From an uncultured Ruminococcus sp. (lineage in GTDB: Bacteria > Bacillota > Clostridia > Oscillospirales > Ruminococcaceae), in assembly GCA_900539095.1 (NCBI GenBank), contig UQAR01000020.1, positions 1 to 30,008 of the forward strand: a stretch of 30,008 bases of DNA, given 5' to 3'. The position numbers and the translations under genes were made by a program. A model generated the notes under the pieces. That model saw nothing but the letters and a program-made list of their open reading frames with translations. It made no database searches and was not told the origin of the DNA. Positions 21,788 to 29,960 of the stretch are shown here, one piece after another. How positions within the stretch are numbered: the first letter of the stretch is position 1; each line of letters starts with the position of its first letter.

Positions 21788-23149
21788 ATGGAAAAATTAA
21801 GCTTACAGGAGATCATTTCGGCTGTTCACGGCAGCTATGGTTATCCTGCGGACACGGAGATAGACGATATCTCCACTGACACAAGAACTATAAAGGCAGG
21901 CTCGCTTTTCATTGCACTCAAGGGCGAGAACTTTGACGGTCACAACTTCGCTGCAAAGGCTATGGAGCTTGGTGCGGCGGCTGTTGTTACGGAAAGACCT
22001 GTGGAGGGTGCGAGATGTATAATCGTTGATTCGACTGCAAGGGCACTGCTTGATATAGCTGGATACTACAGGTCGAAATTTGGCGTAAAGGTCGTTGGTG
22101 TAACTGGCAGCGTGGGAAAGACTACCACAAAGGACATGATAGCACTTGTGGTGGCTCAGAAATACAAAACGCTGAAAACTCAGGGCAACCACAACAACGA
22201 GATCGGTATGCCCCAGACGCTTTTCGGTCTTGACAGCAGCTATGAGGCGGCTGTTATCGAAATGGGTATGTCACATCAGGGGGAGATATCCAGAATGTCT
22301 ATGTGCTGTCAGCCTGACGTGGCTGTTATAACAAACATCGGCATTTCACATATCGAGAACCTTGGCACTCAGGAGAACATTCTCAAGGCAAAGCTTGAGA
22401 TACTTGACGGTGCGGCTTATGACGCTCCGCTGATACTTTGCCGTGACGACAAGCTGCTGGCAGGGGTGCAGACACATTCAGACAGAAAGGTCTACTACTA
22501 TTCTGTATCCAAAAAGGACTGTGATGTTTACGCAAGCGGTGTTAAGACGGCTGACAACGGCATAACCTTTACTATAAACTATGAGGGCGGAAAGATAGCC
22601 GCTAAAATAAACTGCTTGGGCGAGCACAATGTCAAGAACGCTCTTGCGGCATTCTGCGTGGGCCTTGCACTGGATATACCGCCTGAGGATATCGTTGAGG
22701 GCATTGCTCAGTTCAAGCCTGAGGGATTAAGACAGAATATTACCGTTATTGACGGAGTTACATATATAGTTGACTGCTACAACGCTGCACCTGATTCAAT
22801 GAAGGCGAGCCTTTCTGTGCTTTCGCAGGCACAGGCTGAGGGCAAGCGGATATGCGTGCTTGGGGATATGCTGGAGCTTGGAAAGAACTCAAAGACTTAT
22901 CACAAAAATGTGGGCGAGTATGTTGCGGCGTCAAAGGCTGATCTGCTTTACTGCTTTGGCGAGGATTCAAAGTGCTACATAGAGGGTGCTGAGAAAAAGG
23001 GCTTTGCAAAGGAAAATTGCAGGCACTTTGACAGCAGAGAGGAGCTTGCGGCGGCTTTGAAGGAGATAGTTTCAAAGGGCGATGCTGTGCTTTTCAAGGG
23101 CAGCAGAGGAATGAAACTTGAAGAAGTTTTTAACGCTCTGACAAAATGA
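21788..23149 (+). CDS. murF: UDP-N-acetylmuramoyl-tripeptide--D-alanyl-D-alanine ligase MurF
   Basis: A 453-residue Mur ligase that adds the D-Ala-D-Ala dipeptide to complete the UDP-MurNAc-pentapeptide. The P-loop GVTGSVGKTT is at 104-113; KTQGNHNNEIGMPQTLFGL and the central HNVKNALAAF and DCYNAAPDSMKASL segments are typical. The spacing is odd: the best ribosome site, GGAAGGAGAT (21747-21756), is more than 30 bases from the ATG, with only a weak GGAT nearby. A short CCGC/GCGG pairing between them could bring the site closer. The last four bases (ATGA) overlap the start of mraY. Confidence 0.96.
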   Translation: MEKLSLQEIISAVHGSYGYPADTEIDDISTDTRTIKAGSLFIALKGENFDGHNFAAKAMELGAAAVVTERPVEGARCIIVDSTARALLDIAGYYRSKFGVKVVGVTGSVGKTTTKDMIALVVAQKYKTLKTQGNHNNEIGMPQTLFGLDSSYEAAVIEMGMSHQGEISRMSMCCQPDVAVITNIGISHIENLGTQENILKAKLEILDGAAYDAPLILCRDDKLLAGVQTHSDRKVYYYSVSKKDCDVYASGVKTADNGITFTINYEGGKIAAKINCLGEHNVKNALAAFCVGLALDIPPEDIVEGIAQFKPEGLRQNITVIDGVTYIVDCYNAAPDSMKASLSVLSQAQAEGKRICVLGDMLELGKNSKTYHKNVGEYVAASKADLLYCFGEDSKCYIEGAEKKGFAKENCRHFDSREELAAALKEIVSKGDAVLFKGSRGMKLEEVFNALTK

Positions 23150-24189
23150 GCTGGAGCGTGCAGGCGGTGATACTGGGGTGTGAAATGGTGCTGGGATATG
23201 TTCTCGGCAGGGTGTTCATACCATATTTCCGCAGGATAAAAACAGGCAAATTCGATCTTTATATAGGCGACAGGTTCGCAAAGGACGGTTCTGAGCCGAA
23301 ATTCGGCGGAGTTGTCATAATGCTCTGCGTTATTTTCGGCGTTGTCACAGGAGTGATATTCTATGACTCCGAGGCGGTACTGAGTTTAGAGAGCAGAGAG
23401 TTTTCAGGGAGAGCCTTTATTGCACTTGGCGGAGTTTTGATGCTCACTGCCATTGGGCTTTCGGAGGACTATGTTAAAGAGAAAAAGCTTGGCATTGGCA
23501 TGAAACCTTTATACAAGTTTTTTATGGAATATCTCATATGTCTTGGGGTCTGTGCGGCACTGAGATACTGCGGCGGCTTGCAGACTGCTGTGCTGCTGCC
23601 GTTGCATTTGGGATATATACAGTTCGGCAGGCTTTTTTATCTGCTTTATCCGCTGTTTATGACGGTGGGGATAAACATGGTGAAGATACACGACTGTGCA
23701 GGCGGTAAGACCAACACGGGTGCTGACGGGCTGTGTGCCGTTACGGCGGTTATATTTTCGGCAGGACTGTCAAGCGGTCTTGCGGCAGGGGCAGGCTCTG
23801 ACGCCGCTCAGCTTTTTGCTGTTTGCACAATGGGTGCGGCAGGAGGCTTTCTGTTTTGGGGGTGCAGCCCTGCAAAGCTGTATCTTGGCGAGTCGGGTGC
23901 GTTGGCACTGGGCGGACTTATGACGTCGGCTGTGCTGCTTTCGGGAGAATATTTCGTTTTCCTGCCGGCAGGTGCGGCGGTCATCGTTGACGGGATATGT
24001 GCGTTTTTACAGTACATAGTTTTTAAGGCAAGAAAGAAACTGCTTTTGAAGGGATACACTCTTCACGAGCATTTACAGAAAAATGGTCACGGGGATTTTG
24101 CCGTGATAGGTATATTCGCTGTGATATCTGCGGCAGGGGCTGCGGCGGCGATAGCATTTTTCATATATTCAGGGAAAATATCGATATAG
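23146..24189 (+). CDS. mraY: divergent MraY-type phospho-N-acetylmuramoyl-pentapeptide transferase
   Basis: A 347-residue polytopic protein (about nine to ten helices) of the polyprenyl-phosphate sugar-phosphate transferase superfamily, in the mraY position. It would transfer phospho-MurNAc-pentapeptide to undecaprenyl phosphate, making lipid I. It is unusually diverged. The usual GTPTMGG is EPKFGG (about 50-55). The paired catalytic DD is Glu107-Asp108. The third catalytic Asp (GDTGSLALGG) is GESGALALGG with Glu249. The NLTDGLDGL region reads IHDCAGGKTN, then TGADGL (181-196), and the HHH motif near the C-terminus is HEH (307-309). Asp108, Asp183 and Asp194 remain. It may be an active variant, a changed-specificity enzyme or a paralogue. 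Translation is coupled to murF by an ATGA overlap. Confidence 0.82.
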   Translation: MSWSVQAVILGCEMVLGYVLGRVFIPYFRRIKTGKFDLYIGDRFAKDGSEPKFGGVVIMLCVIFGVVTGVIFYDSEAVLSLESREFSGRAFIALGGVLMLTAIGLSEDYVKEKKLGIGMKPLYKFFMEYLICLGVCAALRYCGGLQTAVLLPLHLGYIQFGRLFYLLYPLFMTVGINMVKIHDCAGGKTNTGADGLCAVTAVIFSAGLSSGLAAGAGSDAAQLFAVCTMGAAGGFLFWGCSPAKLYLGESGALALGGLMTSAVLLSGEYFVFLPAGAAVIVDGICAFLQYIVFKARKKLLLKGYTLHEHLQKNGHGDFAVIGIFAVISAAGAAAAIAFFIYSGKISI

Positions 24190-24214
24190 AAGATTTTGTT
24201 GGGAGGTTGTTTGT

Positions 24215-25441
24215 TTGGCTATAAGAGGTCCTAGACGTGAGCGTGACGGAAGTATAGTATATGACAGTCATGTTCCGCTTAAACAACCTGTGGCACAGGC
24301 AAGAAAAAAGTTAAGGATCAGATTTATCCTTACGGAGATAGATAAGCCGTTTTTTATACTGGTAATGGTGCTGCTCATATTCGGGCTTATCATGATGTTC
24401 TCGGCAAGCTATGCGTGGGGACTGAGCGAATACAATGACGGTTATTATTATCTGAAAAGCCAGCTTAAATCAGCAGGCATAGGTCTTATACTCATGTTCC
24501 TCATGAGCTTTTTGGACTATCATTTCTTTCAGAACACAAAGATAGCGTATCTGGCGTTTTTTGCCTCCTATATGCTCACGATGTACACGGCGTTTTTCGG
24601 CATAGACGTTGCGGGTGCGAAACGTTGGATACTTTTAGGCCCTATAAGCTTTCAGCCGTCAGAGCTGCTGAAGGTGACGTTCATAATCATTTTTGCATAC
24701 ATAATGTCGGTGAATTTTCCTAGGTTCAAGGACTGGAAATTCTGCGTTATACCGTTTACGGTGATAATGGGTGCGGTGGCACTGGTGCTTGTTTTGCAAA
24801 GGCATATGTCGGCGGTAATGCTGGTGGGTATCATAGGTGTGTCTATGATGTTCATAAGCGGTATGCCGAAAAAGACTTTTTGGAAGTTCATAGGCGTGTG
24901 CGTGGCGTTCGCACTGCTTTATCTTGTTTATAAGATGACATCGGGTTCGGGTTTTTCATATATTTCAGAGCGTATACAGAGCTGGAAAAATCCTGAATCT
25001 GACCCTAGCGGAACGACTTTTCAGACTTATGAATCCCTGCTGTCTATAGGTTCGGGCGGCTGGTTCGGACTGGGCTTTGGCGAGTCAAGGCAGAAGTATT
25101 ATCTTCCTGAGTCACAAAACGACTTCGTTTTCGCTATCATATGCGAGGAGCTTGGATTTGTGGGTGCAATGGTAGTTGTGCTGCTGTTCGTGCTTTTCAT
25201 AATGAGAGGATTTTATATCGCATCAAGGAGCAAGGACCGTTTCGGTATGCTCCTTGCCGCCGGTATAACTATACAGATAGGTTCGCAGGCACTTTTCAAC
25301 ATCATGGTAGCCTGCAACGCATTCCCTAACACGGGAATATCACTGCCGTTTTTCAGCTACGGCGGTACTGCACTGCTTATTCAGCTGGCTGAAATGGGAA
25401 TGATGCTAAATGTTTCAAGACAGTGCACAAAAAACAAGTAA
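24215..25441 (+). CDS. ftsW: FtsW/SpoVE-type SEDS glycosyltransferase
   Basis: A 408-residue polytopic protein of the SEDS family, which polymerises lipid II into glycan strands with a partner class B PBP (here the gene at 17816). About ten helices follow a basic cytoplasmic N-terminus. Family motifs: GAKRWILLGPISFQPSELLK, the SQNDFVFAIICEELG segment near the catalytic loop, and the signature FPNTGISLPFFSYGGT near the C-terminus. The start is TTG 24215 with GGGAGGTT (24201-24208) just upstream; no ATG is suitable. The position after mraY and before murG supports FtsW or SpoVE rather than RodA. Confidence 0.93.
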   Translation: MAIRGPRRERDGSIVYDSHVPLKQPVAQARKKLRIRFILTEIDKPFFILVMVLLIFGLIMMFSASYAWGLSEYNDGYYYLKSQLKSAGIGLILMFLMSFLDYHFFQNTKIAYLAFFASYMLTMYTAFFGIDVAGAKRWILLGPISFQPSELLKVTFIIIFAYIMSVNFPRFKDWKFCVIPFTVIMGAVALVLVLQRHMSAVMLVGIIGVSMMFISGMPKKTFWKFIGVCVAFALLYLVYKMTSGSGFSYISERIQSWKNPESDPSGTTFQTYESLLSIGSGGWFGLGFGESRQKYYLPESQNDFVFAIICEELGFVGAMVVVLLFVLFIMRGFYIASRSKDRFGMLLAAGITIQIGSQALFNIMVACNAFPNTGISLPFFSYGGTALLIQLAEMGMMLNVSRQCTKNK

Positions 25442-25454
25442 AGAGGGAAATTTT

Positions 25455-26582
25455 ATGCTCAGAGTTCTACTTGCAGGCGGCGGTACGGCAGGTCATGTAA
25501 ATCCTGCACTTGCCATTGCGGAAATAATAAAAAAACATTATCCTGACGCTGAGATAAGCTTTGCGGGAAATCCTGAAAAGCTTGAGGCTAGGCTCGTGCC
25601 TGCGGCAGGATACAAGTTCTATCCTATAAAGATAGAGGGCTTTCAGAGAAAACCAAGCTGGACGAACCTCAAAAGAAATATCCATGCGGCTGGCTGCCTT
25701 GCAAAGTCGGGCAGCACGGCAAAGAATATAATAAAGGACGCAAAGCCTGATCTTGTTATCGGAACCGGCGGATATGTTTCAGGCCCTATTGTGAGAAAAG
25801 CCGCTAAAATGGGAATAAAGACGGCTATTCACGAGCAGAACGCTTTTCCGGGCGTAACAAACAAGATACTGGCGAAGTCTGCGGACGCTGTTATGCTCAC
25901 GGTGAAAGAGGCTGAAAAGTATATGCCTGAAAACGCCAAGACGGTGGTGACAGGTCTGCCTGTAAGGGGAGCTTTCAACACTATGTCAAAGGCGGAGGCT
26001 AAGAAACAGCTGGGATTTGACGAGAACGAGATATGCGTGCTCTCAACTGGCGGAAGTCTGGGTGCGAGGGTACTAAACGAGAATATCGCTAAGCTGCTCA
26101 AATGGTATCAGGACAATGATGTGAAGGTTTGTCACATTCATTCTTTCGGCACTTATCAGGGATATAAGGACTATCCTGAAAAGCTGAAGGCTATGGGTAT
26201 TGATATCGACAGCAGCAGGCTCATTATAAAGGACTATATCAATATGCCTGTGGCAATGGCTGCGGCTGACCTTGTTATATCAAGGTGCGGTGCGGCGTCG
26301 CTGGCGGAGCTTGAGGCTATGGGAAGAGCATCGGTGCTTATCCCGTCGCCCATGGTCGCTGAAAATCATCAGTATTATAACGGCATGGTACTGCAAAATG
26401 CAGGGGCAGGCTTTGTTATCGAGGAAAAGGATCTGACTGAGGAAAGGTTCATAGATACGGTCAGGGGGCTGATAGAAGATCCGAAAAAGCTCAGGGAGTG
26501 CTCGGAAAATGCCGCAAAGCTCCATGTTGCTGACACGGAGGACAGGATATTCAAGGCACTTGAGCCGCTTATAAAAGGCTGA
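25455..26582 (+). CDS. murG: undecaprenyldiphospho-muramoylpentapeptide beta-N-acetylglucosaminyltransferase MurG
   Basis: A 375-residue GT28 glycosyltransferase that adds GlcNAc to lipid I to make lipid II at the inner membrane face. The N-terminal GGGTAGHV (8-15) loop, HEQNAFPGVTNK, GGSLGA and the C-terminal UDP-GlcNAc site (SRCGAASLAELEAMGRASVL, followed by IPSPMVAENHQYYNG) are all present. ATG 25455 follows AGAGGGAA by five bases. The longer frame from 25410 starts inside ftsW with no site. Only 13 bases separate it from ftsW. Confidence 0.96.
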   Translation: MLRVLLAGGGTAGHVNPALAIAEIIKKHYPDAEISFAGNPEKLEARLVPAAGYKFYPIKIEGFQRKPSWTNLKRNIHAAGCLAKSGSTAKNIIKDAKPDLVIGTGGYVSGPIVRKAAKMGIKTAIHEQNAFPGVTNKILAKSADAVMLTVKEAEKYMPENAKTVVTGLPVRGAFNTMSKAEAKKQLGFDENEICVLSTGGSLGARVLNENIAKLLKWYQDNDVKVCHIHSFGTYQGYKDYPEKLKAMGIDIDSSRLIIKDYINMPVAMAAADLVISRCGAASLAELEAMGRASVLIPSPMVAENHQYYNGMVLQNAGAGFVIEEKDLTEERFIDTVRGLIEDPKKLRECSENAAKLHVADTEDRIFKALEPLIKG

Positions 26583-26614
26583 GAGGACTGCGAAGTTTAA
26601 GGGGAAAAGAGAAC

Positions 26615-27520
26615 ATGGATAAGAATTACAGACAGTATAACAAAAGGGCGTCGATGGACAGCATCGAAGTGCCTGATGTTGACAAGATAAAAAAGCTTTC
26701 GGACACAAAGTTCAAGGGCAGCAGTGTGAACCGCACTGCCGACGAGATATTTGACGGCGAAAAGTTCAACAAGGCAGGAGAGTTCGACCGTGCCACAAAG
26801 ACTTATGACGACCCTACCAAGCACGAAGAGGACGACAAAGAGGACGATTTTCTTGAGGACGCTGCGGCTATGCCTGCACAGGCGGCAACAGGTCTTAACA
26901 AGGGCGTTAAGGTAAGAGGAGCATATGTAAAGCGTGGCAAGGTGATAAAAGTGATCGTTACGGTGGTCATCATACTTGTGCTTATGGTGTTCTTCTTTCC
27001 GCCGCTGTTTTTCAATGACGCAGACAAGAGTACGGTAAAATATGACGACAACGTGTTCAGGACAATGGGAATGACTGACTTCAAGACTTATGCGTTGTCG
27101 AATTACTCTGTATACAACGAAGAGGCTTTCGGCTCTGAGCTCAGCTCAAGCTACCGTTTTGCGGATATCGTGTTCAATATAAAGAACCCGTCCCCGCTTG
27201 AGATAAAGATACCGCAGTATGAGATAAGCCATGTTTCTTCTGACTATGACAATGCGGTATGCTATGCAACGAGCATTACGACCAACAGTGACGGCGAGGT
27301 CATTGGCGACACTATACCGCCGTTTTCCAGCAAGGAGGTCACTGTAAGGATACTTGTGAATGTCACCGATATGGACGACAAGACCTTTGACGACTGCATT
27401 ACAGGAATGATACTTTCGACAAAGGACATGAAAAAGAAGATAGGCAAGAACTCTTATCTGCCTTGTCTGCCTGCTTTTATGCCTGTTTCAAACGCTATAG
27501 AGATATATCTTAACAGATAG
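26615..27520 (+). CDS. bitopic membrane protein of unknown function in the dcw cluster
   Basis: A 301-residue protein that I do not recognise. Residues 1-109 are charged, acidic around 68-82 (HEEDDKEDDFLED) and basic just before the helix. One membrane helix lies near 110-133. Residues 134-301 are extracytoplasmic with beta-rich segments (IVFNIKNPSPLEIKIPQYE, EVTVRILVNVTDMDD), like an immunoglobulin- or LEA-type fold. FtsQ/DivIB usually lies near here, but the real FtsQ candidate is downstream of murA, so this is a separate protein. The location between murG and murA and co-orientation suggest a role in wall synthesis or division. AAGGGGA precedes the ATG by nine bases. Confidence 0.8.
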   Translation: MDKNYRQYNKRASMDSIEVPDVDKIKKLSDTKFKGSSVNRTADEIFDGEKFNKAGEFDRATKTYDDPTKHEEDDKEDDFLEDAAAMPAQAATGLNKGVKVRGAYVKRGKVIKVIVTVVIILVLMVFFFPPLFFNDADKSTVKYDDNVFRTMGMTDFKTYALSNYSVYNEEAFGSELSSSYRFADIVFNIKNPSPLEIKIPQYEISHVSSDYDNAVCYATSITTNSDGEVIGDTIPPFSSKEVTVRILVNVTDMDDKTFDDCITGMILSTKDMKKKIGKNSYLPCLPAFMPVSNAIEIYLNR

Positions 27521-27581
27521 TTTTAACCTATATAGGCAAAGCTGCATAAGATAAGTCAAAACCTTAAAAGGAGCGACGCTT

Positions 27582-28841
27582 ATGCAACGGCTTATGATTC
27601 AGGGAGGAAACAGACTGAACGGAGAGATAACCGTTCAGGGAGCAAAAAACGCAGCTCTGCCGCTGCTGGCAGGGTGCGTGCTGATAAACGGAGAGATCAG
27701 GCTACATAACTGTCCTGCACTTTCAGATGTGTTTGCGGCTTGCCGCATACTGTCGGTGTTGGGAGCAAAGTGCAGCCGTGAGGTCGGTTGCGTCACTGTG
27801 GACGCAAGGGGTGCTGACAAGACCTTTGTGCCTGACGAACTTATGAGAGAAATGCGTTCTTCTATCGTTTTTCTAGGTGCTGTACTTGGAAGGACGGGAG
27901 AATGCAGGCTGTCATTTCCGGGAGGCTGTGAGCTTGGGCCACGGCCTATAGATATGCACCTGTGTGCACTGAGGAAAATGGGCGTCAGGATAAACGAGGA
28001 GTACGGTGTGCTCCGCTGCACCTGTCCGAGAGGACTGAGGGGAGCGAGGATAGACCTTTCTTTCCCGTCTGTGGGAGCGACTGAGAATATCATGCTGGCG
28101 GCTGTTTTGGCAAAGGGCGACACGGTGATATATAATGCGGCGAGAGAGCCTGAGATATGCGATCTTGCGGAGTTTCTTGACCGCTGCGGTGCGAAGATAT
28201 GCGGAGCAGGCAGCGGAACGATAACGATAAGCGGCGTGGAAAAGCTCCACGGATGTGAATATTCTGTCATGCCCGACAGGATAGTGGCGGCGACTTTTAT
28301 GAGTGCGGCTGCGGCAACAGGCGGCGAGATAGGTCTGCTTGGAGCAAGGGCAGGGGATATTCGCTCGGTGATACCTGTGTTTGAGCAGATGGGCTGTCAG
28401 ATATTCCAGTATGAGGACAGGATATTCATAAAAGCACCTAAGCAGCTGAAAGCTGTGCGGACGGTGAGGACTATGCCTTACCCAGGTTTTCCTACGGACG
28501 CTCAGGCGATAGTTACGGCGGCTCTTGCTAAGGCAAAGGGCACTAGCGTGGTGGTGGAAAATATTTTTGAAAACCGCTATCGTCATGTTGACGAGCTTAT
28601 GAGAATGGGTGCGGACATAAAGACAGAGGGCAAGGTGGCGGTCATCGAGGGCGTGAAAGAGCTTTACGGTGCGAAAGTCCGTGCACCGGACCTGAGAGGC
28701 GGTGCGGCACTGGCTGTGGCTGCGTTGTCGGCGGAGGGGGAAACTTCCCTCACTAATATAAAACTTATCGACAGGGGATACGACTGCATAGAAAATGCGT
28801 TCACACTTCTGGGCGGAAATATAAAGCGTGTAAATCATTAG
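27582..28841 (+). CDS. murA: UDP-N-acetylglucosamine 1-carboxyvinyltransferase MurA
   Basis: A 419-residue cytoplasmic enzyme for the first committed step of peptidoglycan synthesis (enolpyruvyl transfer from PEP to UDP-GlcNAc). Lys22-Asn23 (QGAKNAALP) and the catalytic loop with Cys116 (PGGCELGPRPIDMHL) are intact. A Cys at this place means the fosfomycin-sensitive form of the active site, whereas resistant enzymes carry Asp. Length is normal. AAGGAG (27568-27573) sets the start. Firmicutes often carry two murA genes; this one belongs to the dcw transcript. Confidence 0.96.
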   Translation: MQRLMIQGGNRLNGEITVQGAKNAALPLLAGCVLINGEIRLHNCPALSDVFAACRILSVLGAKCSREVGCVTVDARGADKTFVPDELMREMRSSIVFLGAVLGRTGECRLSFPGGCELGPRPIDMHLCALRKMGVRINEEYGVLRCTCPRGLRGARIDLSFPSVGATENIMLAAVLAKGDTVIYNAAREPEICDLAEFLDRCGAKICGAGSGTITISGVEKLHGCEYSVMPDRIVAATFMSAAAATGGEIGLLGARAGDIRSVIPVFEQMGCQIFQYEDRIFIKAPKQLKAVRTVRTMPYPGFPTDAQAIVTAALAKAKGTSVVVENIFENRYRHVDELMRMGADIKTEGKVAVIEGVKELYGAKVRAPDLRGGAALAVAALSAEGETSLTNIKLIDRGYDCIENAFTLLGGNIKRVNH

Positions 28842-28860
28842 CAAGTTAGGAAAGAGAAAA

Positions 28861-29960
28861 ATGAACGGAACTTACAAGGAAAACAGAATGACTTCACAAA
28901 GACCTGCGGCACGTCAGCGGACGGTGAACAAGCGTAATATATATGTTGCAAGCTTTTTTGCTGCTGCGGCGTTGCTGCTTATCATGAGTATGTTTTTGTT
29001 TTTTAATGTGTCGGATATAAAAATAGAGGGCGTTACACTTTACGAGCAGGATCAAATACTGGGCGTGGGCGGCGTTTCTACGGGACAGAACCTTGTGAGG
29101 ACCAACACAGATATAGTTGAAAAGCGGTTGAAAGACACTCTTGTGTATATTGATGATGTGAAGGTCACAAAGAAGTTCCCTTCGACCATTGTTATAAGCT
29201 GCACGGAGGCTAAAAAGGCTGCGGATATAGAGTACAAAAACTCTTACTATGTGCTGTCGGAGTCGGGAAAGATACTTGAAACGAAAAATCCTGACCCTAC
29301 GGGGGAGATACCTGTTGTAAAAGGCTTTGAACTGAAAAGCCTTAGTCAGGGCGACAAGCTTGCCTCGGAGGACTCTTTCAAGGCTGACATACTTGAGGAG
29401 CTGCTTAAAGACCTTAACAACCTCGGTTTTGAGAATATCGACACCATTGACCTGACCACACGTTCAGACATCAAGCTTATGTATGACGGCAGGCTTGAGA
29501 TAAAAATGGGCAGCTCGGTGGATATGGAATACAAGCTTACATATCTTAAAGCGGTGATAGATGAGAGCATTACTGCCGACTATGAGGGCACACTTATTTA
29601 TAATGGTGCTGACAGCGGTATTTCAGCTATACCAAAATCTCAGGACGAATCGTCTGTGCCTGACACAAGCTCTTCGGCGGATGATGACAGCAGCAGTGCA
29701 GTTTCTGCGGACACTAGTATGGGCGACGGCAACACATGGAACGGCAATGATACAAATGATACGAACGATACATGGAACAACGGCGATACTTGGACAGGCG
29801 ACGACACTCAGGGCTACGGCGACAACACTGGGGGCAATACGGACACTGCCGACAATAACGGCGGAACGTATGACAACGGTACTGCCGACTGGGGTTATGA
29901 CAACGGCTACACCGACAATGGCTATGCCGATAACGGCTATGGGGACGATCAGGGCTATAC
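28861..29960 (+). CDS. ftsQ: FtsQ/DivIB-type division protein, 3' end missing
   Basis: The open frame runs off the contig. Residues 1-39 are basic and cytoplasmic (AARQRTVNKRN), followed by one helix (about 28-50) and a POTRA-like domain starting VSDIKIEGVTLYEQDQILGV. A beta domain follows to about residue 255. This is the FtsQ/DivIB order, and the protein bridges FtsL/DivIC to the septal synthase. From about residue 262 an extracytoplasmic tail rich in Ser, Asp, Asn, Gly, Thr and Tyr extends at least 100 residues, with YxDNGYxDNGY-like repeats at its end. The last genuine base is about 29960; beyond it the frame is adapter. AGGAAAGAG precedes the ATG. Confidence 0.85.

Noticed and set aside
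27912..28844. 310-codon open frame on the minus strand over murA
   Set aside because: Antisense to an intact MurA with all catalytic residues; composition (His/Arg/Ser-rich) is typical of a reverse-frame shadow.
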